Shown here piece after piece: positions 40,092 through 53,400 of a stretch of 64,000 nt of DNA (the first letter of the stretch is position 1; every line of letters begins with the position of its first letter). Below the pieces are notes generated by a model. The model saw only the letters and a list, made by a program, of their open reading frames with translations, was not told the DNA's origin and did not search any database. Made by a program: the position numbers and the translations under genes. The stretch spans positions 1 through 64,000 of the forward strand of contig VWYX01000739.1 in NCBI GenBank assembly GCA_013396525.1, written 5' to 3'. Origin of the DNA: Chaetorhynchus papuensis (lineage: Eukaryota > Chordata > Aves > Passeriformes > Rhipiduridae).

Positions 40092-43000
40092 CATAGGAAT
40101 GGGAGGAGAGAGATACAGGCTTTGCTGACAGTAGTGATGGACATTAACTTACATAGAAGTAATATGGGCTACTTGTGAAGCACAGCACAAGAGTATGTAT
40201 AACTGGTTCTAAGTGTTTTTTGCAAACTTCTTCCAAATGTTGGGTGGTTTTGGTTTTTTTTCCTCTCAAAGGATATTTTCTTTTATTTTCATTATATCTG
40301 TTTCTGCTTTATATCCTTATGACTTCTCTTCTTTTGTTTTTAACTCAGGATTTTTCCCTCATTTTTCCAAGGTTTTGACATGTCCGCTAGAAAATGCTGG
40401 GGGAAAAGCTGCTCTTAAAAACACCTTTTTATATTACTCTGAATTTTTACAACTTGTCAAGCAATTTAGTTCACTTTTTGCTGATAGTGCATAAATGACT
40501 GCCAAAAACATTCTTTGTGGGTTGGGTAATGATAAATTTGGATTCCAATATTCATGCTAAAAATAATCAGAGTGAACATCTGTGACAAGCAGGTAATTTT
40601 TAATAATATCAGACAGTTCCTTTCTGTGGAGAATTACTACTCTCTCATCTCTAATCAACCTCTGCCGTAACAGCAGCTGCCAATTAGGGATGTTGACTCT
40701 TGACAGAGTGCTCAACCCGGGTTTAATTTATTTTAAATCTGTTATGTTTTTCCATGGAAGGTGAGGGGTGTTTTTTTAGTATTTTATGCCATCAGAGGCT
40801 CATGTCATGTTATACAAAGTGGTGAGGCACTCTCAGATCACAGTGGAGCACCTACAGATTCAGGCAGAATCTTGGACGAATCCTCTCATCTAAGCTCCTG
40901 ACAGTGTTAAAGAAGGAGGAATACTTAATTTTCCTTTTTTTGTATATATAGCAAAACCCACAATCCTCTCTGTTGAGACACCCTTACTGATTTCCATGAG
41001 AATTTTCTCTTTGCTATTACTAAACAAATTGATCTAAAATTTAGCTAGTTGTGGTAGCTACCTACTATATTAAAAAAAAGAAAGGAAATCCTGAGGAGAA
41101 TCACCCTAATTTAAACTACAGGGTTTGAAGGAGTGAATCTATTAATTTAAATGCACCTTATATTGCTGTTGTTAATTTTTAGCTGTATATTTTGGAGCAT
41201 AAAAAAGCAATTCTTACAATATTTAGATCACATTTTATTGAATGTCTTCCCTTTGCCTACAACTTTCTTTTTCCACATCCAAACATATATGTACAGATTC
41301 TTCATAATAAGTTTCAAGTAACCATTGAAGCTTTGGTGATTTGATTCAAATATCAGTAAGTATTGCTGGAGGCAATTTTAAGGCCTTATCTTATGTTGAT
41401 CAGATATTAAAATCATTGCAAAGAAGGAAACACCACCTCACTTGTCATTTTTCTTCAGTCAGTTACTCTTTTATTTCTAAAGGGCAGCTAAGGCATATTG
41501 AACAACTTCCTACCCAGACAGGCAGAGACTGGCAAAGATTTTTTTTTGGTGGAACAAGTTCTTAATTTCCTTTAGTGGTGTGAGAAACTGAATAGTTAAA
41601 TAATAACTCTTGCTACTTGCAAAACAGGCCATTAAAATTGGCCTGTAAATCAGGCAGTGTGCTCCTAATCTTCACAAAATATAACCTTGAAAAGACCATC
41701 AACCAATACTTAGAGAGACTGTGCAGTTCTCATGCTATTTTGATTCTAGACTTTTGTTTGGCTTAAGAACCACATTCATGGCTGCAAAAATGTCTGGATA
41801 ATTAAGAGACTTGGAAAAAATCTCATCTCCTGGGACTTTAAACAGTATTTAGCTTGTCTTGTTTTGTTGATGAGCAAGGCTTTTTCTCAAAAGAACAAAA
41901 TAAAAAGACTCATGACCAGAATAGTTCAAAATTGATAAATTTAAACACTCACAAAATTAATTTACGGCTTGAACTTCAATTTAGAAAACAAAGAGTTTGC
42001 CATTTTGTTGTTTAGTTGTTTTTTTTTTTTAAATAAAGTTAGGTCTGATTTATTATAGTTCTAATTGATGGATTACTACATTTGCCACACAATGTGAGGA
42101 ATCAGCAGCCTTCAAACCATACAATAAAATATTTTTTAGGTTTAAATGACTATATATAAGCATGTGCTAACATACATGCATACATGAAGCCTAGTTAAAT
42201 TCCCCCTTCCCTAAAAAAATGAAAACTCTACAGAGGGTTTCTAGAGTTTGTTATAAAGCTTTATAGTATTTGTGCAGTATTCTCATTCCAGTCCATATCA
42301 GAAAATTCAGTGCATGTGAAGTTTATTAAATGGGTAATATCTGTGCTTTGTCCAACATATTCTGAAAAGAAACAAATAGAACAGGAAAGAGAAACAATGA
42401 GAAAACCTGAATGTGAAGAACCAAAATAAAGAGGAAACAAAGGGGAAAAAAATCGGAAGGGAAAGCTGAAAAAAAACCAGATGAAAATTTTGTCTTTTCA
42501 GAACATGAGGGATAAGTGTTAAACTAGTTTCTCTGTAAGCTGTATCACTTCCTGGAAATACTGCAAGGCATAGGCATAGTTATCAAGGTGCTAGGTCTTT
42601 TCTTCCCTTAGGCTTGAAGGAAGAACATTTTGTTTCACAGGACAGAGTGAACCTTCAGAATTTCACTGTGGCTGTTGATACTTCCTTTTCTATTCAGTAA
42701 AGACTTACATTTTATCAAGCAGTCTTGCTCCTTGAAAACATTTTCCTCTATTGTTCATTATATGTACCATAGCAGTGAGCTTCTTGCTTAATTCTTCCAA
42801 GAAAAATAAACATTGCAAACTGGATAATTCTGAAAAATTCTATACTTCATCTTCAGAACTCCTTTAAAACTGGATCTCTTGAAAATCTTTGACTTCATGT
42901 GGAGCACATCTTCATAATAACTTATTGTTGTTATTTTACTATTTCACTCCATGCCTCAGCCTTTCCCAACTATACCAGTTCTTTTGTCTTGAGCATAGAG

Positions 43001-45774
43001 CTTGTTCACCTTGTTTGGCATACCTGGATTTTTCCTCAGTTGATAATCATCAAAATGCCTCTAATAACCTTTGGTAGATAAATTAGCAATAGCAAGATCA
43101 CATGAAATAATACATGTTTTATCTTGAAATCTTTTAAATGCAGTTTTTGTCAAACCAGCTCTTTTCACCAGTTCTGCCACATACACTTAACTGGCTTTTG
43201 CCAGGATATAGTTTTAGTATTACTACAGTATTAAGAGACATGAGGAATTCAAAATTTTCTCTCACTAAATTGTTCCTGTTTAACATAGTATTGAGAGAAA
43301 AATGTCACTCTGAGACAGATGAGTGGATCAGAAGGAGTGCTTTTTGGGGGTCATGTATCCGAAATCTGCTCAGCTTCCTACACCAAGAAGCTCTCACAAG
43401 TACACGTGTCTCCACTGGCTATAGACAGCGTCTGAAACCACCCTCCTGGCCCTCAGGTGTTCTCTTTCCTCTGGCAGTAACTCTGCCTCTTCATATTGCC
43501 CTGTTCTTCCTTGTGTTGGCTGCATGGCTCTGTGTTGCAGAGGTCACATGGTCTTGTTGAAATGGCTACATGGTAGAAACAGATGTTTCCTTCTTTGTCC
43601 TTTCTATTCTTAAGCGTTGTGCCTTTTGTGCACCGATCTCACACAAATTGTAGTGACCTGTAGTTTCTGTGTAATTGTGTTCTCTTTGTACTTCTGCAGG
43701 AACGTTATAAAATAGAAATATAGTTCGGTAACTGGTGATGTTTCTAGCAGATTCCTCCTTAAGAGTATTTGAGATAAAATCAAAAATGAGAAATATTTTT
43801 CCAGTAATGCTCAGCAACTTTTTGTTCTGGGCTCATTTTGTAACTGAAATTTCCAAGTTGTCACCTAGTCCACTTCAAAAGTCCAGTGGTACTCTCAGAG
43901 AGATTAGGGCAGAAAATAGATTATCAATAGAAACAGGTTATTTTTGGTTTTAATGTATCTACTTCTTTAATCATTTAAATGCTGCATGTATTCAGAAAGA
44001 TAATTTTTGAGGGGAAAAAACTGTTGCCACTATATTTTTGGAAGTAAGCCAAAGGTTTAATATAGCACTAGAGATGAGATGAGCCCACAGGAACTCAGCT
44101 TCATGCCAACAGGCTTGAGGATTTTTGCTGAAATATACCAGCTGTAAAGTCTGTGGCCACACACAGCATCTGTACACTTAAAGGTAAGCTTTCATTTGGT
44201 ATTAGGCAGATTCCATAATCCAGACCCATCTGAGAGGGAGGGTGTCCCTACTCATTAGAAAAAAGTATTCAGTATAATAATAGCTCCTCTGAGTTCAGCA
44301 GAGTATCTGCCTGTCCTCATAATCCCTTTTTTTCTCCCATGGTTGTTATAATTTGTTGGAATTTAGCTGCTAAAAATTGTTGAATAATTTTTATAAACCA
44401 AGCATGTTTCAGAGTCACAGAGCAAAACCCTTGTAAAGATGATGTGGCACTTTCATTCCACATGATAAGGACAGACCGGGCAATGGATTAGACCCAATGC
44501 ATTGAGATTAACAGGACCATCTTCATTTTCCAAATCCAAATTCTTATCCAAATCAATAATTTCCAGTTTTCTATAATCAAAAAAGAAAACATTCTTTTAT
44601 GGATGCTGGATTGCAGCTAATTGATTTTTTTCTGAAAATTTTCAGTACCCGAAATGATTGATCTCAATTTTTTACCCAACTCCAAATTCAATAAATAAAC
44701 AAGAAAAAAAACGGTAAAAGAAAAATATTTACCAAGATTAGATGGTCGTGGCACTTTATTTCACACATCAGTCACCAGGCAACCCCTTACTTCAGGTACT
44801 GGGATTAGAATTTACAGTTTGGCACCAAAATACAGGCTGCTAACCAGAAGGGGAGACATCTGTCTCCATAAGACAGACTAATCAAGAAAACTGCTCTGTG
44901 TGAGGTAGTCTGACATGGGTATACTAAAGTAAAGGGTAGTGGTCCACATTCATCCATCATATAAAAGTCAACCTTCATGAGGCAGGCTCAATGATTGAGA
45001 AAGCATCTTTTTTTATGCCTCACAAAGTTTTCATTTGGACTTTATGGCTTTTGCTTCTCACCTTTGTCTGTATGAACTTATCATCTCTTTCATGGCAGGT
45101 AAATCATTGAAGAATAATAGACGTGTACTTGCCCACGGACACAAGGCATTTGTGACTTATATCCAGTGAAATATCCTGCATATAATTAGATTAAAATAAC
45201 TCTCTAGATTTTTTGCAATTTTTAACTACATTTAAAAATTCATACATACTACCTTTAGTTTACCTGAGGTGTAATTAAGGCCTGCAAAAGCAGATGCCAC
45301 CTCCTCTTCCACCACAAGTTAGAAAGGTTACTGGAAGTCCTGCAAATAGGAGTAAATTACTGGAAGTGGTCAGCTCACAACAGAAAAAATGCTGTGCAAA
45401 CTGATAGGATTTTGTATTTTTTAATGTTGCCAGGAACAACAGGAAAATTTTTTGAGTACTTCTGAAAGCTTGTTTTAGAAAGTTTCTCAGTTTTATTAGG
45501 GGTGATACCACTGTAACTTAGCAGACCTAAACCACAAATTTTTTTGTATTTGTTATGCATGACTGTGGTACAAGGGAATTTATGAATCAGGAGTTCAAAA
45601 AGTATCTGCCTCCTATCTTTGTAAGCCAAAAAGCTTAAAGGCATTTTGATTAATTGTTTACTTATGGAAGTAAATAATGAGATGTCCAGTGGAGGTGTGC
45701 TGGTTTCAGTATCAGAATTGTTCCTGTAAGGGGAAAACAAGTGAAGTCTTGGCAGGATTTTCTGGTCAGGTTAC
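40092..45774. other. Unique AT-rich sequence, no gene seen
   Basis: About 5.7 kb without a recognised gene. It holds a purine-rich tract at 42363-42488. The frame at 43138-43560 is the longest in the window (140 codons), but shows no motif, no splice context and no codon regularity I can point to. The frame at 45375-45740 (minus) lies just downstream of the pol fragment and does not resemble retroviral protein. Confidence 0.5.
42363..42488 (+). repeat. Purine-rich tract
   Basis: Roughly 125 bp is strongly biased to A and G on the plus strand (GAAAAGAAACAAATAGAACA and similar, then AAAGGGGAAAAAAATCGGAA). It is imperfect and not a tandem repeat. Confidence 0.55.
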
Positions 45775-46740
45775 TCCTTAGTGGCTCAACTTGTTTAACT
45801 GTGTGAACCAAAGGCACAAGTCCCTTTTTCCAATCAGAACGTCTCTGTTCTGTCTCTTTAAGTGCAGTCCAGATGAATAATAAAGGTGCTTTTGGTCCAG
45901 CAGGGCCAGTGTTTATGTTCAGCAGTGCAGTAGTGTGTTCAACAAAGGCCCATACTGCTATACTGTAGGGTTATGTGCACTGGTCCCAGTGTGTATGTTT
46001 TAATTCCTGTGTTAGGTTTCTTAAGGCCTCTTCATGCTCTGGGTTTCATTTCCATGGTTTTCCATTTCACAAAAGTGAGTACAGCAGGTGAGAAATAATA
46101 GACTATCTAGGCACAAGTTTTCTCCATTATCTAAAAGTTGCCATTAATTGTTGTAATCCTTTCCTACATGGGGTCATCTGCAGCTATTTGATTTCTCTTA
46201 AGGTATCTGGAGGATTCACCACATGGTCTGCTATACATCAAGTATCCAAAACCACTGTGTCCTTACTCAGCCACTGATGTTTCTCAGGTGGGATCTCAGC
46301 TTCTCTTTCATGGGGTGCTTGTCGCACTGCTGTTGCTGCTTCCTTTACTAGGGAATCTCCTTGAATTATTTAACCTATTTATCATATTGATAAAATTTCA
46401 TATCTTGAGGGAGTGAGACTGTAAAAAATTCAGCAAGTACAGCATGAGCAGCCACAGGTGAATGTTTATACCCTTCACAAGGGACAGCAAAATTCTTTTT
46501 ATCTTTATCTTGTAAGGGGACCATAAAGAACATATATTTTATCTCTAGCACTGCCATCCGTGGGTGTGCAGGTGCTTGTAGTGTGGCTGTTGGATTTGCA
46601 ATATTGGGTGTTGCAGCTCTTAATGGGGCTCTGTTGGCACTTAAGCATTGGTAATCATTGTTAGTTGCCACCTTCTGTCCCGTTTTTGGACTGGTCAAAC
46701 CAGTGAATATGGGGAATGAGTTCTGGAGAGGATTTCATAA
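45775..46740 (-). pseudogene. pol: Endogenous retrovirus pol fragment (reverse transcriptase to RNase H tether), inactivated
   Basis: On the minus strand, the 107-codon frame at 46375-46698 contains retroviral reverse-transcriptase features. ATPNIANPTATLQA is followed by VLEIKYMFFMVPL (the D of the usual first catalytic aspartate region is degraded) and later GYKHSPVAAHAVLAE. The segment ends at YQYDK, where the catalytic YxDD motif should be; this motif is broken by loss of sequence and an immediate stop. Downstream the homology continues in shifted frames: REAEIPPEK (about 46285), thumb/connection-like LQQLMATF...WRKLVPR with two in-frame stops (about 46090-46165), GKPWK-stop-NPEHEEALRNL (about 46016-46065) and NINTGPAGPKAPLLFI (about 45868-45915). 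Similarity fades at about 45775. No LTR, gag, integrase or env is attached. The nearest LTRs are over 5 kb away in this window. An ERVL-like origin is inference. Confidence 0.85.
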
Positions 46741-49700
46741 CCACGTATTTTTATGCAAATTACTAATGGTGTGAACTTCCACTGCATAGTCAAAACTCAA
46801 GCTGTGTGAGCAGCTGCCTGTCTCCTTGCAGTGTTCTGTTGCCTGACCAGTTCATCAAATCTTTACAATGAAGAGGAAATGCATGTGAAGGGAAGAGATT
46901 GCTAAATCCTTCAGGGAATAAAGTAGAATACTTAGAAGGGAGTTATGCAATATGAGTGAGGATAAATATATACTCATTTAGGGCACTTCAAGTATTTTCA
47001 GTTCCTCTGTACTATGTAGTTGCCTGCACATCTAGGCCTTAGGGATAAATTCTGAGGTACATTAACAGGGTTTATTGACAAGCTTGAAATTTTACCTTTT
47101 CTTTTTCTTGTATCTGATTACGGTTGGCAACCTGCAGTTACTTAAAACTGAGATTATGAGGGGAACAGGTGGTGTTTGAGAAATTCTAGCAGGAATTTAC
47201 TTCTCCATGTCTGTTTGGCACATGAATGCACACACTCTGCAGGAGAAAAAAAGCAAAGCTGTCCCAAAACCTGTTTGTGTTAATGTACATACATTGACGA
47301 TTATAGAGAAATAAGGAGGATGCATGTGTGAATACTGCTGCATTATGATTTTAATGTAGGTTATTTAGGATAAGAGTAAATCCACAATTAAATAATACAC
47401 AGTTGCATAAATAGAAGACTTTAAACAGAGGAGCCTTGTCCTCCACACTGAAGGGGAAATTTAAATTTACAATTTTTCACTTAAAGATACTTGGCTCTTA
47501 CTTCTTAGATATGCAAATCTTTGCATCAAGCACCTCTACTGAGTGAATTGTAAAGGGAGAAACAGTTCAGGCAATACTATACAGATTAGCATTTAAACAT
47601 GTCCTTAACCCAGAGCCTATGGCGATTCTGTCCTTGTGAAAGCAATCCTTTTATATCCCTTTTAAGCGTCTTTTCACTCACAACGTCCTCATCTATTCAG
47701 GGATTGTAAATACTAGAGGGAAGGTTCTAATATGTGCTTTTAGATGCTAGAAGTGACATTAGTACATGATTCAGTTGTGATGTTGTAAAATAATGTGCAG
47801 TTATGCAGAAATGCCTTATTACCTGAGGAAGTACTTTGTGTGAGAGGAATGCACTGTCTCAGCACAGAAACGTAGTTATGTTTCTTTCCTGCTCTGCACT
47901 TCAACAGGATTTGCTGGAGAGTGGTTCTTTTCAGCTGTCATGTCTTTCTTGGAAGTTGTATCATTACATAGTTTCAGACATTTAAAAAAAAGCCCACAGC
48001 ACCGATTACAATTCAGTCAGTGGTATTTCATGAACATTAAAAATGCCAAATCAAATGCATAATGAGACCTCTATTCAAGCGCCCTTATCTTTGTTTTGTC
48101 TCCGATTTTTACAACCTGGAGTGAAGACTGGCCTTTCAAATACCCTTTCTGTATGCATCCTGTGAAGCAGCACTGCCCAGATTTAGTGAAGTGCAGTCTG
48201 CTAAATTGCAGTAAATGACTGAAATTTCCCTTCAGTGATTTTTTTTTTCTTTCTACAGAGCATTTTAGCGTTGATTACCCTGTTGTGCTGCCCACTCAGA
48301 AATAATGAAGGTGGATTCTTTCACACAGTCCCATCACTATCCCACTACTTTAATTCCTAAACTGCAAGAAGGGTCCTTAAGAAGGGAGATTTCTAGACCA
48401 CTGCTGCTGTATTTTTCTCCAGCAGAGCAGCATTCCACCCAGCCATGAAAGCAGAACACTGTCCCAAATCAAAATCTTAGTTCAACCTCGAACTGGAGAT
48501 GAGGCTGCATTTTAACCTCTGACATGCTCTGTCCTTTTTATATACTGGTGTTGTCAGACTGGCTGCACAACTTAGGTTGTGAGCCGCAGTAGCAGAAGAG
48601 CATGTTCTGCGCTGCAAAGAAAATCATACCACAGAAACCATGAGAGGGACATTGGCTCTTTAGAGATAAGCTGATAGGGAGGAAGAAGCAAAAGGGATAG
48701 AATGGCGGCCAGGGCCACCACCCAAGTGAGTTGTTTTTTGTGGTAAAAAGTTATAAGATTAGAAATAAGGATCACATTTTACAGTAAAACATGGGTCTCA
48801 TTACTATAATCTAACGCTTAACTTAACTGCATTACCCTCAATATTCCTCTCCTGGTCATTTAATCACTTTTTTCCCCTGTTCAAACATTGTTGCTGGCTG
48901 GCTCCTGCTTTTCACAATGCTGTAAAGCTCCTGGGACTTGTGCATGGCTTAGTACAACTTCATGCTCTGTACAACTCCAAATGCATATCTTCTCCATCTC
49001 TTCTCTTCTGCTTTCCTTTGTAGAGATGATTTGATATAGTTGCCAATAACTTATTTGACTATTCAGAAGACTTTAATATAAAAGACATGAATATAGTTGA
49101 TCAAATAGAGAGGGAAAAGTTATTGAACAATGCAAAAGAAGGCGAAGAATTACCTAAATTGGTTTAAAAGACTAACATAAGGGTATTTCTTCATTACTCC
49201 AGCTCTCTGCACAGCTTTGCCTCTTTTTCTGTTTTGTTGTTTTTAATTCATTAACAAGCTCCATGAAAATCCTGATGTGCAGAATGACTGTCAGCAATGT
49301 ATTTGCTACCTTTCTGCTTAAAGCTTACTACTTCTGCAAAAAATCATCAGCAACTCCACAGAGTAATCTCTGTGAGGTAAATTCACTTAAGGGAACTTCA
49401 TGGCTAAACTGTGACCAGTACAAAATGAGAGTAATTTACAGCTAGATTAAGTATCTTTAAGTTACTGCGCAGTCACTGAGATTTTCTCACATCCCCATTT
49501 TTCTCAGTGGGAAGCAAAATCCTGAAAGGTCTGTCTGTCCCTTTTATTTTTGGGTGACCCTTATGAGCCAGAATTTTTCTACATCCTTAGATCTTTTGTT
49601 TTACTCTTGCACAACCAGCCCAGTTGTTACAGTTTCACAGAGTATTTCACTGTGGATCACAACGTACACCTTATGCTGTTGAATTAGTAAAACAAAACTG

Positions 49701-50382
49701 ACACCAAGAATATCCAAAAAAAGGATGTAGGCAAGGATGGCACTCATGAAGAAGCAGTTAGTGGGGATCCCCAGATTATGTAAATCAGGATAGCTCTGCT
49801 GTTATCAACAGTTACTCTGCTTTACACCAGCTGAAGTGATGGTTAGCTCTCTTTCAGCTTTATCAGCCTTTGCACTACTCCACTGAGGTCCTTGACCTTC
49901 CTTCTTAGTTTCAGGGGTATCTTCATGTTTTAACACTCTTCATACTGTCTGCCCTTTATGGAAGGATTCATCGATGGCATCTTTCTGCATGCAAGAGCAT
50001 GAAGCCTTTTCTCAAGAGCACAAACACCACAATTTCTGTGTGTCAAACCTTCTCTGCGGAGCCCTCTACTATTGTGATAGTCCATTCTAATTTACAGATA
50101 TTTTGTCTCCACCCACCCTATGCCAATCTGCTGTGCAGTGGCACTGGAGCTGAACTGATTAGTCTGGTGTTTACAATACGCCAGAGTTATAATTTTTATT
50201 GTAAGTCAAAAGGAGAGCAGCTGTCTTAGCCTGCTCCAGAGTTCATGCGAAAATTGTGGCCTCTTTGCTGAATATGAAAACATTATTTTATGCAGACGTA
50301 TTTCTAATTATTCAGCAGTATCTTTATGAAAATAAAATTAAATTTTTTGTTTCTTTATTTTAACTCTCAAAGTGAAGCTTCC

Positions 50383-50403
50383 AAAAAAAAAAAAAAAAAA
50401 AAA
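50383..50403 (+). repeat. Poly(A) run of 21
   Basis: An uninterrupted run of 21 A follows an A/T-rich stretch with AATAAA-like words about 50 bp upstream (near 50331). It could be a retroposed poly(A) tail or a simple homopolymer; no parent transcript was recognised upstream. Confidence 0.7.
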
Positions 50404-53400
50404 GGAGTGTGTTTGCTGTGATAAAATCGAAAGACAGAATTACATAGTAGCCAAGAATATGTTAGGTGAGATTTTGCCAGTAGCAAATGTTTGCTTGCAA
50501 ATAATAAACCCTGTACCAAGGAAACATGTAATGAATTTGCTGGAAAAGTCCCTATTTCCATGGACATGTTTAAAGTGCTTCTGTGAGATATGATCAGTTC
50601 CTTAACAAATTAAGGTGCAGAAATGAAAGTCTAATTTACTGAAAAAAATATGTGCTTGGGTCTTTATCAAAATTAAATGTTTAAGGAAAATGGAAGCTGC
50701 ATTTAATATATGATATACCAACATTAGCAATTAGGAAAAAAATTGTCAGTGTGTTACAAAATTTGACAGTGTTTCAGAATTTGTGGTTGTTACATACCGT
50801 GCATTTACACTGACCAGGAAGAGTAATAGCTTCCTCATACAACAGGGTCTATTGGGAAATTGGGGTAAACCAGGCAGAACAACTAAATTCTGTCCTGGGA
50901 AAGTCAGTATCTTGGTTCCAATAAAAATGATGTGCAATAACTATTAACTTTATGGTTAGAAAAGCTGCAACTTAATGAAACTGTCTCACTGGCTTTTTGA
51001 GACAGCAGTAAATTCCATAAAATGAAATGGACTACAATTTTTTTTTTTATTGCCTGATTATAAGATTTGAGAGTCATGTCATTGTGTGTGTTTGTATAAT
51101 CCCTATGGGAACATGTCTTCACTAGTGACTGTGGCTTCTGGGCAATCTTTCGTTAAATGTATAACACTAGTAATAGTGCTTAGACATATCAGAAGAGAAA
51201 ACTACATTATCAAGGAAATTTAGTAAAATACCTCCTACTGATTTATAAGGGTCTATGAAGCTTAAACCCATCCTAAAAATATTGTGCAATGTTGTGGAAA
51301 AAAAAGGAACCTGCTAAGGCTATTTAGACGTGGACGTATCATAACTCCCTGTTGCTATTTTCATTATAATGATTTTAAAGGGAAAATGCTTTATATACAG
51401 CAATGTTTTGGTAATCTGGAAGTCTTAACTATTTCTTTAGAAATGGTGAGAAGTAAGGCAAGTTCCTTAATAGAAGGGAAATAAAAAAGCTGTGCTGCCA
51501 GTAGCAATTTGAAAATGTTCCTACAAATCTTTGGGATAAACCTACAAATGACATCCCATTTGCTTTATGCACCAGTTGACATTATAGGCCAAAGCTTGCC
51601 CTGTCCATAAAATATCGCTCAATGCAATAAGGCAGGAATAATTTGTGGCAAGATTTAAACTTTTCTGAAGGAAATGGATGAAAGAGTAAATGAGAAGGAG
51701 AAGCATGTGGTGCTGAACAACGGAACAGAGACAAAGGAAGCTAAGAGAATTTTCAAACCAGAAAAGTAAATTGCATGCCAGGCAAAATAGTAAGTGCCTA
51801 TTCACAAGTTTGAGAATGTTAGGTTACATTTATTTGTCAATGACTTTCCTTCTGAGAGACATAGGCACAGATGGTTAGTTATTCTGTTGAAAAATACTGT
51901 ATTAAAACTAATATATCTAAACTCAAGATAAGTGGGGAGGGTGTCAGTATCATATAATTTTTTTGATTGAATTATTGACTTTGAAAGAAAAATACAGTTT
52001 AAGCAGGCAAGAAGCAGACACAGAATTTATGTTTGCTTGGTACTTTCACTATACAACCAAAGAGTATTAGTGCTTTGCTTATATTCCAGAGGGTATTATT
52101 ATTTTTCAGGGTAAATTTCCCTAACTGAAAGGCCATAATGCAAAAACACAGCATCCGTTTTGTTCAATCTATTTTACTGGCAGAGAGTATAATTCAACTA
52201 ACTTCCTCCTATGAATTAGAATTTCCAGTCAGCCCATTGCCAGTTCAGAGTGAACCTCAGCAAATCTATAGATGATAACCAGAGCTTAATGACTTCTGGC
52301 AGTTTCATGGAGCTGTATATTTTTTCTTTTTAGCTTGTGGTATCTCAAGTAGAAATGAATTAGAAACTTAACATTAAGTACAATTCAAACACTGGCCACA
52401 AACTGTCTTGAAGGAAAATTTTAAATTAATCTGGTAAAAAGCCAAAGCAGATTTTCTTGTGCAGCACTATTTTGGCCGGCTAACATTTGAATAGAAACTT
52501 GCTGTCTTTGATTATTTATAGCATCTCATTTACATATGTAATCCAGCTAATTCTGTGTGGAAATGCCTTTCAGAATGTGTTTTTGCAAATGTGCATTTCT
52601 TCAAGACCCATGGATATAAGCATTAACTAAAATAGTATCTGTTCTCTGCTCCTGCAATGCTTGCAGTCAGACTTCTATAACAGTCATATTGTCGGAATAT
52701 TTTTCTAAGTAATTATGGAAAGAAAAATGGAAAGTTCCAACTCTTCAGCAGAATTAAAATTGGAATAAAAAGACCCAATAGGGATTAGGTATAAAACTAT
52801 TAAAATATTCTACATTGCCAGTTTTCTTCTATAAAAGAGACCTTTAGTGAGACTAAAAGGCCTGGAATTTGCCAGCAATAAGAAAATTCACAGAAAGGTA
52901 GAGCAGTCTGTTGCTATTTTTGTCATTAGCATTTAAGACTAATTATAAAGTTCCTGACGTTGACCTTGTCTGAACAACAAAGATACGAGTAAGGCATGCT
53001 TTGAAAGTAGATTTAGTGAAAGGATTTATCTGTGCTGAAGTCATATGTGTAACTTGCAGGATAAGTAATTTCTCTGCTGCTGTACCTCTGTTGCTCAGAG
53101 CTAAGTCTGGCTCAACAAGGCCCAGCTTTGGCATCTCTATAGCACACTTCCATTTATTGCTACGACTACACACAAGTTGTCAGTAGTGCAGTTCAGGTAT
53201 TTTTTTTCAAGATAAGAACGGAAATCCATCTAACCTCCATCACTTTCCCATGTTTTTGTAGACTGATGCCTGGAGCCTTCTGATCTGCAGGTTATAAAAC
53301 CTGTCCTTTGAGCCTGTCCATAGCCCAAGGTGAGAGCCAGTAAGACGATATGCTTGGAAATGGTCTTACACATATGCACTTTAGGGCTGAACAAGCTATA

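Noticed and set aside
43138..43560. Longest open frame of the window (140 codons)
   Set aside because: No recognisable domain, no splice or promoter context, and a Leu/Ser/Phe-rich composition. A frame of this length can arise by chance in 64 kb read six ways.
45375..45740. 121-codon minus-strand frame next to the pol fragment
   Set aside because: Considered as retroviral integrase or RNase H, but no expected motifs (zinc-binding His/Cys, DDE) were seen, and similarity to pol stops near 45775.
50383..50403. Poly(A) tail of a processed pseudogene
   Set aside because: A 21-A run is present, but no recognisable coding remnant lies upstream and no target-site duplication was found by eye.
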